Shown here: positions 33,531 through 44,937 of the stretch, one piece after another
Layout: every line of letters begins with the position of its first letter
How positions within the stretch are numbered: the first letter of the stretch is position 1
Notes under the pieces: model-generated
The model's input: only the letters and a program-made list of their open reading frames with translations
The model's database searches: none
What the model was told of the DNA's origin: nothing
Translations under genes and position numbers: made by a program
NCBI GenBank assembly: GCA_030512335.1
Contig: JAULSU010000007.1
Location: forward strand, 620,001-684,000
Direction: 5' to 3'
Source: Immersiella caudata
Lineage: Eukaryota; Ascomycota; Sordariomycetes; Sordariales; Lasiosphaeriaceae
DNA: 64,000 nt

Positions 33531-36500
33531 CTAATCGTCGATCTCCTGCTCAGCCCTCCCCTGATGCCTCTCCACCAATCCCTTCCCCTCTCCCTCATGT
33601 CCACCCTCCAACTCCCACATCCCTTCATCTTCCACCTCCCTGCCCTCGTACCGAGCCAAGATGACGCGCTCGGCAGGGTTCCATCGCGCCGTGAGCAGAC
33701 TCAGGTTTGCAGCCTGCCTCTGACCCACGCGGTGCACGCGATAGTACGCCTGCTGATTCTCCCGCTTGGTCCAAGCAGGTCCCATCAGCACGCTGTATTT
33801 GGCCGCCTGGAGGTTGAGTCCTGTTCCCGCGAGGGAAATAGGCGCAATCAGGACGTTAGGCGGGGCGTTTCCGGGGGTGAGGAATTTGTCGATGACGGAC
33901 TGGCGCTCCGCCGGGGTGTGAGACGGGAGGAGCGAGATGGGTTTGAGGTCCTTGAGGGAGCGGAGGGCGGCCTTGCGGCGGTGAAGGTAGATGTGCAAGA
34001 GCACGGCCTCGACGTCCAAGGGGGTGAAGATGATGAGCTTCTTAGCCGGTGATGGGCTGCCGGGGATGGGAGTTCGGTCCCCGAGCATGGCTGTGATGGT
34101 AGCCGGGAGCCTACTAAGCTTGGGGGAGTGCGAAGAAAAGGGGGCGATGAGAGGGGCGTAGGGGGTCTGAAGGGGGTTGTTGTCGGCGGAACGGAGGAAG
34201 TTGGTGACTTCCTCGGTTGTGAAAGTGAAAGTAGCGCCAGCGGCAGTGGCAATGCCTGGGAAGGTAGAGGCCAGACGGAGCTTGAGCAGCAAGGGCTGGG
34301 CATGGTCGGAGCGGAGGAATCGGGCGGCGGTGGTGGACCGCGAGGCTGCTTCAGCTGTAATGAGCTCGGCGGTGGTGGCGGCGAGAGCACGGAGGTCCGC
34401 AGAGAGCGGGGCCGGTACCGTGTGGTCGACGATTTTGACGCTGAGCGGACCCAAGCTGGTAAGAGGCTGAGAGCAGAAGCTGTCGGTTCCCAGGCGGCGA
34501 ACCATGCAGCGCTGGAGGAGACCGTCGAGGGCCTTGCGGTAGTCGACGATATCCTCGCGGATCAGCTCCAGACCTTCAGATTGTGCCTTGCACAGGGATT
34601 CAAAGGCCTCGGTGATGCGAGCGAGGTTTGCGGTGGTGACCGTGGCCATGCGATGAGTCTCGTCCCAGGCTTCACGCTCGAGTAGCGAGACGGCAGATCG
34701 AATGTTGGATGGGGAGTCGTTGAAGGGGGTGCCGGACACAAAGTAGAGTAGAGGCGTGGCTTGGTTGGGTCCGCGGCATGACCGCTTCAAGTGCTCGAGC
34801 CAGGCGAGTGGCCTGCTCTTCCCCGTGGCGGGCTGGAAGTACTCGTGGAACTCATCCAGCATCACAATGCCAGGCATGAGTCCATCTCTCTTCTTGGTCT
34901 CGCCACCGACCTTGACGTTGACGCCAAAGAGGCCGTTGGTGAGACCCGCAAGAGACTCAGGGGTGGTGAAAATGATAAAGTCGCTGAGTCCGGGGCTCGC
35001 TTGGTAATGATACTCGACGGTCCCGTCGGCCGCCGTCCTGGCTGAGATGGTAGCAGTCATGCTGCGAATCTCGGCGGGCGTCAGCTTGTCTTCCTTGGTG
35101 GCGGTCTCGTGGTGCATGCGCACCTTGAAGGTGTTGAGGTCGAGCTTGGCTTTGGCTTCCCGCAGGATCTGCGCGCAGCTCCGAGCGGGAACGATGACGA
35201 CGATCGGGCCCTCAGGCATGGCGTCGGCAAGCTTCTGCGTCTTTTGGCTGTAGCAGTAGCACGCCAGGCCGTAGCGAGCATCCATGGGGCAGCGGTTCGC
35301 CGTGTTGCCGGGGGCGTTGTGTCGAGAGGGCTTCTTGGATTTGCGAGCAACGATAACTTCGCTCTTGGACTGGCGGATGTTGTGAGCCGCCGCAACGAGA
35401 CCGAACATCTCTTGCGTTTTGCCGAGGCCCTGCTCGTCGGCCAGGAAGCCGCCGGACAGGCCCTCGTAAGCGAGGCCAAGAAGCTTGTAGACACCCATGT
35501 ACTGGTAGTCGAAAAGACCAACAGACATGCTGGGAAGCTTGTCGACAGGGACGCGCTTCTTGGGAGAGGCCGAGCCGGTGGCGCCCGACGGCGGCGCCTT
35601 GATGCGGAAGAAGGTGCCGCAGCTTGTCAGTTCCTGGGGAGTGTTTCCGGTGTTGTAGCTACCAATCTGCGTGTCAACAAAGCCCTCGTCTACCGCACCG
35701 TAGTCATTATCCTGGGACTGCTGGACATGGTACTCACCTTCGGCGATGTCGATGAACTCAAATTCTGAGAATTGAGAGACAAGAGGACCAGCGAGGGGCG
35801 TGGCCGGAGTAGAAGCTGAGTCTTGATCGGCAACGGGCTCCTCAGTGGGAGTTGCATCGGTCTTGATGGGCAGCTCCTCCTCAGGCGCCAGGCTGGGCTC
35901 TTGCTTTGGGGTAACAGCACGCTCCTTGGCGGCCTTCTCAGCTCGAACCTCCTCCGAAAGATCTTGAATTTGCTTCCAATGTTCTTCTTGACCGCCGTGG
36001 ACTTTTTTGGCAATTTCTTTCATCCGCTTGAACTGTCTCTCCATCGATTCCTCCTCCGCGCGCTTCTCATGTTCTTTGGCGATCCGCCGCCACGTTTCCT
36101 CGGCCTGCCGTTCCGATTCCTTCATGGGCTGCTCCGGCTCCAGGGCCCGGGCCTGAGCCCGGGCATTCTCCTTCTCTATGAGTTTCTCGACCGTCGTCGG
36201 AGGCGATTGATACCCATCCCGGAGCAGAAGGGCGGCCTGCTGGCGAAGGACGGCCTCCCTGGCGAGGCACTCCTCGTCAGGGGTCTTCATGCAAGGTCCG
36301 ATCAAGGGAAAATCCGGCAATGGCACGCTGCGGCGCAGAATGAGGTGTATGTCGCTGTTCGGAGGAACACGGACCACTCCCTCTGCGATGTCTTCCAGCA
36401 GCGTGTTCCAGCCACGCTGGGTCTTGAGGATGTATTCGCTTAGTTGTCCGGACTGCGAGGTGTAGATGTCGTGACGGTCGGGGTTGTAGTTCATGCGTTG

Positions 36501-36725
36501 GGCTAGCCATTCGCAGAGCCAGTCGAAGGAGTAGAGTTTGGGTAGAACGGTGCGCCATTGTCGCTCGCACTCGGCCGCCTCCGCGGCGTCGACAAAGTCG
36601 AAGATGCGGCGGCGGTAATTGTCGTTGCTGTCGGCATGGACGACGTTGACGTGCAGGGACTGAAGCTTGTCGTAGCCCATCCTCAGTCTGGCTGGGATGG
36701 ACTTGCGGGGGGTTTGGTGCGACAT
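33531..36725 (-). CDS. SNF2-family ATPase with Cys-cluster insert (fungal type)
   Basis: A single exon of 1064 aa. The N-terminal 300 residues are unknown, with a charged coiled-coil-like stretch at about 200-280. The helicase core begins near residue 400: LFDYQYMGVYKLLGLAYEGL, Walker A as DEQGLGKT (~429-436), motif II as DEFH (~622) instead of the usual DEAH, motif III SGTPFND, and motif VI RVHRVGQRQ (~1000). An insert between motifs I and Ia carries C-P-x7-L-A-C-Y-C. The core is intact, so it probably hydrolyses ATP and translocates on DNA. It is not a canonical SWR1, INO80, ISWI or RAD5. The cellular role is unknown. Several similar genes are common in filamentous fungi. Confidence 0.85.
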   Translation of the reverse strand: MSHQTPRKSIPARLRMGYDKLQSLHVNVVHADSNDNYRRRIFDFVDAAEAAECERQWRTVLPKLYSFDWLCEWLAQRMNYNPDRHDIYTSQSGQLSEYILKTQRGWNTLLEDIAEGVVRVPPNSDIHLILRRSVPLPDFPLIGPCMKTPDEECLAREAVLRQQAALLLRDGYQSPPTTVEKLIEKENARAQARALEPEQPMKESERQAEETWRRIAKEHEKRAEEESMERQFKRMKEIAKKVHGGQEEHWKQIQDLSEEVRAEKAAKERAVTPKQEPSLAPEEELPIKTDATPTEEPVADQDSASTPATPLAGPLVSQFSEFEFIDIAEGEYHVQQSQDNDYGAVDEGFVDTQIGSYNTGNTPQELTSCGTFFRIKAPPSGATGSASPKKRVPVDKLPSMSVGLFDYQYMGVYKLLGLAYEGLSGGFLADEQGLGKTQEMFGLVAAAHNIRQSKSEVIVARKSKKPSRHNAPGNTANRCPMDARYGLACYCYSQKTQKLADAMPEGPIVVIVPARSCAQILREAKAKLDLNTFKVRMHHETATKEDKLTPAEIRSMTATISARTAADGTVEYHYQASPGLSDFIIFTTPESLAGLTNGLFGVNVKVGGETKKRDGLMPGIVMLDEFHEYFQPATGKSRPLAWLEHLKRSCRGPNQATPLLYFVSGTPFNDSPSNIRSAVSLLEREAWDETHRMATVTTANLARITEAFESLCKAQSEGLELIREDIVDYRKALDGLLQRCMVRRLGTDSFCSQPLTSLGPLSVKIVDHTVPAPLSADLRALAATTAELITAEAASRSTTAARFLRSDHAQPLLLKLRLASTFPGIATAAGATFTFTTEEVTNFLRSADNNPLQTPYAPLIAPFSSHSPKLSRLPATITAMLGDRTPIPGSPSPAKKLIIFTPLDVEAVLLHIYLHRRKAALRSLKDLKPISLLPSHTPAERQSVIDKFLTPGNAPPNVLIAPISLAGTGLNLQAAKYSVLMGPAWTKRENQQAYYRVHRVGQRQAANLSLLTARWNPAERVILARYEGREVEDEGMWELEGGHEGEGKGLVERHQGRAEQEIDD

Positions 36726-37642
36726 ACTGTTGTTTGAAGGGATGATGGTGCCTTGGCGGATACCTCGTAGGTGTTTTGTAGGTGGTGTTCGGTGTGTGAA
36801 GTCTCAACAGTGTTCTGCGATGGCAAGATGGAGAAGAAGTGCTGCGGAATGCTGCAAAAGACTGGCGAGTTGATGATGATAGACCAGCTTTTGTCGAGAG
36901 GAGTCTCGCAGTTTTATGTATTCTGGCCATGAATGTTGCCATAGCGGATGCCAAATTGACAAAGGCGCCAGGCCTTGCTTGTGAAGAGCCATGTTTTGGC
37001 CCTTAAGACACTGAAGCCTGCATTCTTTGTTGTGAAAAGAGCCAAAAGAGGCGAGCAACCTCTTTGTTCAGCAGGCGCTCAGCCGGACCAGACGCGACAG
37101 CTCTTTTCTGGAACCCCCTCCGCTCCTCACCGCCCACCATGGCTTTGTTGAGGCTTTGTTGCCTGTCACGTAAACCATTCGGTCCATGGGGAAATTCAGA
37201 TGTCGCAGCCTGAACTGACAGAAGCAGAAGCCAAAGTGAGTTCACAATATTTACTTCACACCCCTACCTGAAGGGGGGAAGTCATCGACGTACCCCTGCA
37301 ATAGCCCAGGGCCTGCCCCTGAGACCCGCTGTCTTGGCGCTCTTGGCGTTCGCCCCAGCGAATCCGGGGAAGATCAACCGCGCCTGCCAAGACCTGCCGC
37401 CAAGTCTTAGATGAGATTGACAGACAGAACATCTGGCACCTTCGCCCACGCCGCCATCCTCCCTCTCCATCTTTGCATCACCATCCTTTGTTCGAATAGA
37501 ATCACTTACCCGCCGTTTTTGGATACCTCCGGGTCATGTAACACCAGTCTGAAGCAAGGCATCATCACTGCGCGAGCGCAATCGCTGAAACCGCATCGCT
37601 TTTCCCCTTGGAGCCTGGGGCATCACCCTCACCGCCGGCACC
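36726..37642. other. Intergenic, divergent promoters
   Basis: Between the SNF2 gene (minus) and the GH47 gene (plus). Minus-strand ORFs 36804-37058 and 37003-37245 carry no motif. Confidence 0.5.
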
Positions 37643-39503
37643 ATGCCGCGGTTACCCTACCAGCTCCGCGCGCGGCGGAACGCGCTTATCGCGGTAGCGC
37701 TGTTCGTCACCTTCATCTACTACCTCTCCCCCTCTTCCCCTCTCCAAGGCAACACGGCTCGAGACGAGCCCGAGTCCATCTGGCTCCAACGCCTCATGAA
37801 CCAAAACGCCGTCACCTCCCACCGCTCTACCAGCTCCTTCAATTGGAGCAGCGTCACCCCCAAATATCCCCCTGGGAAGATTAGGAACCTCCCCAAGGGT
37901 CGTCCTTTGCCACTACCCGCGGTGCAGCTCAAGTTCCCCGCGGAGACGGCTGCGGCTGCTAAGCGCCGCGAGGCACGTCGCAAGCAGGTGCGCGATTTGT
38001 TCCGTAAGAATTGGGAGAGCTATCGCAAGTATGCGTGGATGAAGGATGCGCTGCAGCCGCTGTCTGGGGAGTACAAGGACCAGTTTAGTGGATGGGCGGC
38101 TACCCTGGTGGATTCGTTGGATACGCTTTGGATCATGGGGATGAGGGAGGAGTTTGACGAGGCCGTGGAGGCCGTGGCGGGGATTGACTTTGGGACGTCG
38201 AGCAGCTTGACGGTGAATATGTTTGAGACGAACATTCGGTATCTAGGGGGGCTGCTGGCGGCGTACGACTTGAGCGGACGGCCGATACTGCTGCAAAAGG
38301 CGAGGGAGTTGGGCGATTTGTTGTATGCTGGTTTTGATACGGAGCAGAGAATGCCGGTGGATTTCATCAATTTTGAAGCGGCGCAGGAAGGGGAGGGGCT
38401 GATGGTGGAGGGGACGGTGGTTTCTGCGTCGCCAGGCACGCTGTCGATGGAGATGACGAGGTTGTCGCAGTTGACGGGCGATCCCAAGTATTACGATGCG
38501 ATATCAAGGGTGATGGACGTGTTCTACAAAGGGCAGGAGGAAACCAGAATTCCGGGACTCTGGCCGATTTACGTCTCGATGCTGATGCCAGATGTGGTGT
38601 CGGGAAGCGCTTTTGGCATCGCCGGATGCGCCGACTCTCTGTACGAGTACCTACCAAAGATGCACGCGCTGCTGGGGGGGTTGGAGCCAAAGTACGAAAA
38701 GATGTCGAGGTCGTTCATGGAGGCAGCAGATAAGGCCTTCTTCTACCGCCCGATGCTGCCAGGTGAGGAGGACCTTCTGATGATTGGGACGGCCAGCGTG
38801 AACGACTTTGGGGATGTCACACTGGACCCTGAGAGCGAGCATCTGGGCTGCTTCGTGGGGGGCATCTATGGTCTGGGCGGCAGGCTGTTAGGGAGGAAGG
38901 ACTGGGCCGAAGATCTCGGGCCGAAGCTGACAAGGGGGTGCATCTATGCGTATCAGTCGATGCCGACCGGAATGGGTCCAGAGAGATGGAACAACGCCCC
39001 GTGCAAATCCCGGAAGCAGTGCAAGTGGGACGAGAAGGTGTTTGCCGACGAGAAGCGGATGCGCCGCGAGTGGGCGACGCACATCCCCAAGGGCTTCACC
39101 ACGACCAAGGACCCGCGGTACATTCTCCGCCCAGAAGCGATCGAAAGCGTCTTCGTGATGTATCGCATAACTGGGAGGCAGGAGTACCAGGAAGCGGCGT
39201 GGGACATGTTCACGGCAGTGGCCAACGGGACGGCAACCCGGTACGCCAACGCAGCGGTGTTGGACGTGACCAAGGCAGAGTACCCTCTACGGCAAGAGGA
39301 CTACATGGAGGTGAGTGAAGAGCCCCTATCCGGCAGGACGAGACTAACACTGGACGCAGAGCTTCTGGCTGGCAGAGACGCTCAAGTATTTTTATCTTGC
39401 GCTTTCTCCCCCGGATTTGATCAGTCTGGACGAGTATGTCCTGAACACCGAGGCACATCCGTTCAGAAGGCCCCAGAGTAGCAGGGGGTCGCATCAGCTG
39501 TAG
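37643..39503 (+). CDS. GH47 class I alpha-1,2-mannosidase
   Basis: Two exons, 37643-39310 and 39360-39503, give 603 aa. GH47 enzymes trim alpha-1,2-mannose from N-glycans in the ER/Golgi using Ca2+. An N-terminal signal-anchor (NALIAVALFVTFIYYL, residues 13-28) indicates a type II membrane protein. The barrel starts at WESYRKYAWMKDALQPLSG and carries GWAATLVDSLDTLWIMGM, FETNIRYLGGLLAAYDLSG, NDFGDVTLDPESEHLGCFVGG-type residues, and RPEAIESVFVMYRITG. The second exon supplies SFWLAETLKYFYLALSPP and NTEAHPFRRP, the conserved Thr-His end that binds Ca2+. Without splicing the frame would miss this end, which confirms the intron (donor GTGAGT at 39311). Confidence 0.93.
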
Positions 39504-39639
39504 GCCGCCATCTCGATTTGCCCATACGGAGTTCGGAGTAAGAAGCTTGCTCGCCGCCGTCAAGTAAGACGCGCATGACAGGTGCGGCACAGATCGACAG
39601 AGGCTGCCGATAAATTTGGCCGACGTCAAATGCCGAGCC

Positions 39640-39990
39640 CTAACACGCTGCATCGACGGGCGGTCTGCCGAATCGGGCAGCTTGCCGAATGCTGATCCAG
39701 CCGTCGATAAACCCCTTCAACCGGACTGCGTTCACCCCATTGGTCTTGGCCGTTGCCTCCTCCCTGTCAACACCCTGTTCTGTATATGGTGGTGCAACGT
39801 CACCTTTTTCCTCAACCTCATTCATCATCCTGACGGCTCTGCCCGCATCGAGTACATTGTCACCCGCCGCAAGAGGCAGGTCGCTTGTCTGAGCACTTCC
39901 TGGTATTGCGCACGAGATGCCCAGGGATGGTGGATTACATGCGGGCTCGAGTGACACGGCATCGCGATATGTCGGGGGTGGGGCCGACAT
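39640..39990 (-). CDS. Possible small protein with PPxY motifs
   Basis: A 116-codon ORF begins MSAPPPTYRDAV and contains a second PPY motif (VAPPYTEQ). PPxY motifs recruit WW domains of Nedd4/Rsp5-type ubiquitin ligases. The first is a fair PPxY (PPTY) and the second is only PPYT. The C-terminal third (GVNAVRLKGFIDGWISIRQA) could be an amphipathic helix. An in-frame ATG 26 codons upstream (40068) also exists. The gene is small and sits between a GH47 and a transporter gene, so it could be a chance ORF. Confidence 0.4.
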   Translation of the reverse strand: MSAPPPTYRDAVSLEPACNPPSLGISCAIPGSAQTSDLPLAAGDNVLDAGRAVRMMNEVEEKGDVAPPYTEQGVDREEATAKTNGVNAVRLKGFIDGWISIRQAARFGRPPVDAAC

Positions 39991-40150
39991 CTCATCAGAG
40001 GCTCGGTGTTGGGATGATGGCCATACCCCGCTCACTCTCTGGACGTGGTTCCAGCCCGTGTAGATCAAGAGGCCTTTAAGATGGCCGTCCTACCCCGCCG
40101 CCAGTGCCCCAGATCCTGCGTCCCTGTGTGTGTTTCTCGCAGTGAACACG

Positions 40151-41807
40151 ATGGCAGCAAAGTCTGAATCGATCCACGATGTGGACCCGGAGAAGCTGGA
40201 CGCCTCGGACAGGGTTGACCCGAGCAACAACGAGGTTAGTTTGTCTATCTGAGCCCAGCGGACCATGGGAGGCTGACATCTCCAGCTCGTCCCCACGATC
40301 GAGTACACCGCCGCGGAGGAACGCGCTCTGGTGTGGAAGCAGGACTTGACCATCATCCCGCTGTCGGCCTACATTTACTTCCTGTGTTTCTTCGACAGGA
40401 GCAACATCGGCAACGCCAAGGTGCTCAACTCGTCGACCAAAAATGACATGCAGACCGAGATCCATGCCACGTCCTATCAATTCAACATCGCGCTGATGAT
40501 CTTTCTCGTCGGTTAGTCCCCATGCTCTCTCACCCGACCTTAACCCAGCCAACGCAGGACAGGTTACGCCATCTTTGAAGTTCCCTCCAATATCTTGCTC
40601 AAGAAACTTCGTCCCTCCCGCTGGCTCGCCTTCCTCATGTTCTCATGGGGCGCAATCACCATCGGTCTCGGCGGCGTGACCAACTTCGCAGCTACCACCG
40701 GCGTGCGCTTCCTCCTCGGTGTCTTCGAAGCCGGTCTTTTCCCCGGGCTCGTCTACTACCTCACCTTCTGGTACAAAACCGACGAACGCAGCGTCCGCGT
40801 GGCTTTCATCCTCGCCAGCGCCACCCTCGCGGGGGCCTTTGGCGGCGCCATCGCCTACGCCATCGGACACATGAACGGTGCGCGTGGCATGTCGGCTTGG
40901 CGATGGCTGTTCATCATCGAAGGAATACCGTCTTGCCTCTCGGCGATCCTGGTTTGGTTCTTCCTGCCGGATTACCCAGAGGAGTACCTAAAGGGAAGAC
41001 ACCGGGAGATTGCGCTGAGCAGGCTGAGGGTGGAGGGGTCCAAGAGCCATCACAGGAGCATGACCAAGAAGGATGCGAAGGCCACGTTGACGGATTGGAG
41101 GCTGTATGGGCATTATGCGATATACTTTGGGGTCGGTGTGCCGTTTAGCAGTCTGAGTCTGTTTGCACCGAGCATCACGGCGGGGCTGGGGTTCAAGGAT
41201 CTGCAAGCGCAGTTGATGACGGTTCCACCGTATGCGGCGGCGTACGTGACGCAGATCATCGTGTCTTGGTGTAAGTGTTTGCCTTTCGCAGCCCATCGTC
41301 CCTGGTTCGGGAGAAAAGGGGAAGAGGATGATGCTAACACACCGCACAGCCGCAGATCACTTCAACGCCAGAGGACTGCACACGGCAGCTTTCGCACTGG
41401 TCGGTGCGATAGGGTTCATGGCAAGCGCCTTGCTCCCTCCAGATGCCTATCAAAGCAGATACGGATGCTTCATCGTGGCATGCGCGGGCGCCTTTGCGTG
41501 CATCCCGCCCATGCTGGGGTGGCTGACGTCGAACGTGTTTTCCACGGCTGCTGTTGGCCTCGCGGTGGCCATCAATGTCAGCTTTGGGGCAGGTATCGGA
41601 CAGATGCCAGGTGTTTGGATATACAAGGCGGATGAAGCCAAGATAGGGTATCCAACGGGGCATTGGGTGAATGCGGGTATGTTGTTGTTTGTCTGTGTGG
41701 GCTCGACGGCGTTGAGGTTTTATTATGGGTGGAGGAACAGAGTTCTGGTGAGGGAGGCCGAGGCCGAGGGCAAGGACTTGGCCGAGCTGAGGTTGTTCCG
41801 GCTGTAG
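40151..41807 (+). CDS. MFS anion:cation symporter (allantoate permease/Dal5-like)
   Basis: Four exons, 40151-40234, 40286-40511, 40563-41270 and 41350-41807, give 491 aa. Features of the ACS family are LTIIPLSAYIYFLCFFDRSN in helix 1, NIGNAKVL, GYAIFEVPSNILLKKLRPSR, FLLGVFEAGLFPGLVYYLTF and the central WRWLFIIEGIP. The second half carries ADHFNARGLHTAAFALVG and NVSFGAGIGQMPGVWIYKADE. Such plasma-membrane permeases import organic anions such as allantoate, nicotinate, pantothenate or tartrate. The substrate cannot be read from the sequence. Confidence 0.92.
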
Positions 41808-42723
41808 CGCAGACCGAGGTTGGTGATATCTAGGTTACGGGGTCGATGAGCAATGTTGCACCGTCTTTCAGATGTCGTTGAGGCTCACCAGAAGTTCCGA
41901 ATGGCCGTATCCCTTCCATGCACCTAAAGTTGGAACTCTAGCCTCGCATGCGCTGTCAAACTTTGATACGACGCAGGCATTGATGGGACATTAGCGTCGC
42001 CCGACACGCAACCCTCCGTGCATACCTCCCAGGTACTAATACGGCGAACAGCATAGACTTTATGCACGATGAGCCAGTCGCCGGCATGTCCATCCCACCG
42101 TCATCCCCCCGCCGGAGCCCCGTTCCGATCAGCATCCGTTGCCGGGATCAGGGGTGACCCGACAACCCGACTTATTTGGTGTCTACCGATCGGGACCTTG
42201 ATCCGCGAGCTTGTTCCAGCCAAGTGCTTACGCTCTAAACTGCTCTCGTCAAGGCTGGGTCCCAGATACGCTCATTCTTGCATTTCCGTGGCGTGATCAA
42301 CAGGTATTCGCCCTCCAAACCGCCAGCCCCTTTCCTCTTCAGTCGAGGGTCAACGAATCGGGTGGCGCCTCCGGGCCTTCAAGCTCAACACCACCTTTTC
42401 GGTGTCACAGACCTGCCTGGCGCAGTTAACTCGGGGCTAAGCTCTGGTGGTGTGGTGAACGGTGTGCCATGGGGCTCCATCCTAAACACGCACAAAGACC
42501 TCAAGGGCGAGAGAAAGCCCTCACAGTTGTGCTGGTCCGCGGTGGTTGGGATGTCTCGCCAGCATGGAGTGGCGGCTTTGTTGCTGGTATGTTCCCTAGC
42601 TCCCTACCGTTTGCTTTCGTTTCTCCCTTTCTCTTTACCCAAACCAAGGTTTTCCTTCTGGGCTTTCGGTCTGGGCGCTCAAGCCCCTCCCCTCCCCAGC
42701 TTACTGTTGAATCGGTATTGACC
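41808..42723. other. Intergenic
   Basis: Promoter region of the tannase-family gene. The ORFs here are overlapping shadows without motifs. A T/C-rich leader (42600-42720) precedes the start codon. Confidence 0.5.
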
Positions 42724-44516
42724 ATGGCGCCTCCCGCAGTATTGGTCGCCACAGCGGGCATCTTGCTCGCGCTGCAGGCCATCGGACATGGCGGGAACGG
42801 CGCTGTCGTCCGTCAAGCACCTCTCTCGTGCGACGCTGGATCGTTCGCTTCGGTGATGCCCCCGGAGGCGACGGTCGAAAATGTAGTCAGCGTGGCCGAA
42901 GGCGGAAACTGGGGCGAGGGGCCGGCGGATGAGGCCTACCCCTGGATTCCTCTGGGGTTGCCGGCATTGTGCGCCGTGACGGTGCGTGTACAGAGCTCGC
43001 CGTTGAGCAGCTATCGATTCGGCTTGTTTCTCCCGCAGGCGGACCAGTGGAAGGGTCGCTTCCTCGCCGTTGGCAATGGCGGGTTCGCTGGCGGTATCAA
43101 CTGGATTGACATGTAAGCTGTCCTTAAGATGCGCCGCCCTCAAGACCAGCCAGACTGACTATCGAGGTAAACAGGGCCCCCGGACCGCACCACGGCATGG
43201 CCAGCATCTCAACCGACACAGGCCACAACAGCACAACCTTGGACACCTCATGGGCCCTTCGCAACCCCGAAGGCCGCACCAACTGGGGCTGGCGCGCCAT
43301 GCACGGCTCCATCGTCCTCGGCAAAGCCCTCGTCACCGCCTACTACAACCGCCCCATCTCCTACTCCTACTTCAGCGGCTGCTCAACCGGCGGACGCCAA
43401 GGCCTCCGCGAGATACAAGCTTTCCCCGACTCCTTTGACGGTGCTCTCGTCGGCGCCCCCGCCTGGTGGGTCAGCCATCTCAACAACTGGATCACCAAAG
43501 TCGGGACCTACAACCTCCCTACCTCCTCACCAACCCACATCCCCATATCCCTAACCCCCTTTATCGCCGCCGAAGTCCAACGCCAATGCGACCCCCAAGA
43601 CGGTGTGACCGACTCCATCGTCTCCGACCCCCTCAACTGCCATTTCGACCCTTCCACACTCCTCTGCCCCTACATCCACCCGGACGTCACCATCGTCGAC
43701 ACCAACACCACATGCCTCACCCCTTCCCAACTCACAACCCTCCACAAAGTCTACTCCGACTACCTCTCCTCCTCCACCGACCAGCTCGTCTACCCCGGTC
43801 TAACCCTCTCCTCCGAACCGCAGTGGTCCCTCCTCCTAGGCGAACGCTCTCCCATCCCCTTCACCAACACCACCGCATCCTCACCTTCCCCCTTCGGCAC
43901 AGGCTACGCCAAAGACTTCCTGCTAGACGACCCAGCGTGGGATTGGCATTCCTATAACGACTCAATGGTGACGCTAGCAGATGAGATCAACCCAGGGCAA
44001 GCCAACGCGAATGACTTTGCCGCGCTGAAAGCCTACCAGGCGCACGGGGGCAAGTTGATGCTGTACCACGGCCTAGCCGATGGGTTGGTTCCTACAAAGG
44101 GCTCGTTGCTGTATTACAACAAGACGATTGAGGCATTTGGGGGAGATTTAGACGCTGTGACGTCGTGGTTTAAGTTGCTGTTGGTTCCGGGGATGCAGCA
44201 CTGCTGGAATACAGACTCGCAGGTCCAGGCGCCTTGGAACTTTGGTGGAGCGACGCAGTCAGCGGCGATGGGTCTTGGGCAATGGTCGGTGCCGGGGTAT
44301 AGTGATGCGAGACATGATGCGATGATGGGCATGATGGAGTGGGTGGAGCAAGGTAAGGAGTTGAAGGAAGTTGTGGCAACGTCGTGGAATGAACTGTGGA
44401 ATGCGTCCAGTGGGGTGCGGAGGCAGCGGCCGCTTTGCGTGTGGCCGGGGAAGGCGGTTTGGGACAGGCTAGGGGACGTGGATGATGCAGCAAGTTGGAA
44501 GTGTGAGTGGCCGTGA
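42724..44516 (+). CDS. Tannase/feruloyl esterase family secreted hydrolase
   Basis: Two exons, 42724-43112 and 43175-44516, give 576 aa. The signal peptide is MAPPAVLVATAGILLALQAI. Family blocks are FLAVGNGGFAGGINW, MASISTDTGHNS, WRAMHGSIVLGKALV, and the nucleophile elbow YFSGCSTGGRQGL, where Cys precedes Ser as in this family's disulfide-linked triad. GAPAWWVSHLNNW, the Asp block LYHGLADGLVPTKGSLLYY, and PGMQHCWNT with the catalytic His followed by the partner Cys are also present. The CS...HC pairing is as expected. Substrates are gallate or ferulate esters of plant material. Confidence 0.92.
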
Positions 44517-44937
44517 TGCTTGTTGGAGTGCTTGGTGATCGTCAATTTAAGCTTTTGAGATGCACCCGGGACCTCCAAATCCAGCTGGTGTTCTCGTGTT
44601 CGTATGTAACCGTCCCGGTAACCGGCTTGGTGCTTGGTGCTTTTCCCCGCACCTCCGCTAGTGCCAACGAGGGGATCAACACTCAGTTTCAACGTCTTGC
44701 GGAGGCCAACCCACGCTCGAGCAACACCGACCAGTTGGGCGTGAAAGAACAACAACCTCAGTTCGACTACTCCAACAATCCTTTTCATTGACAGGAGATT
44801 CCAAACGCCTATACCTTTTCCTGGATTAGCTTACATCCCATAACCTCTATGCAATCCCGATGCTGCCCCCATTACAACATTTATGCTATCAAAAACAGAC
44901 AAGAAATTTCTCGTGACATTGGCACACAGGCCACCTC
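44517..44937. other. Intergenic between convergent genes
   Basis: 3' flanks only. No gene seen. Confidence 0.5.

Noticed and set aside
36277..36954. 225-codon minus-strand ORF
   Set aside because: Overlaps the 5' part of the SNF2 gene in another frame; Arg/His/Pro-rich shadow composition.
42724..44516. Secondary-metabolite cluster formed by the esterase, transporter and monooxygenase genes
   Set aside because: They are scattered over 25 kb among housekeeping genes and no polyketide synthase, peptide synthetase or terpene synthase is present.
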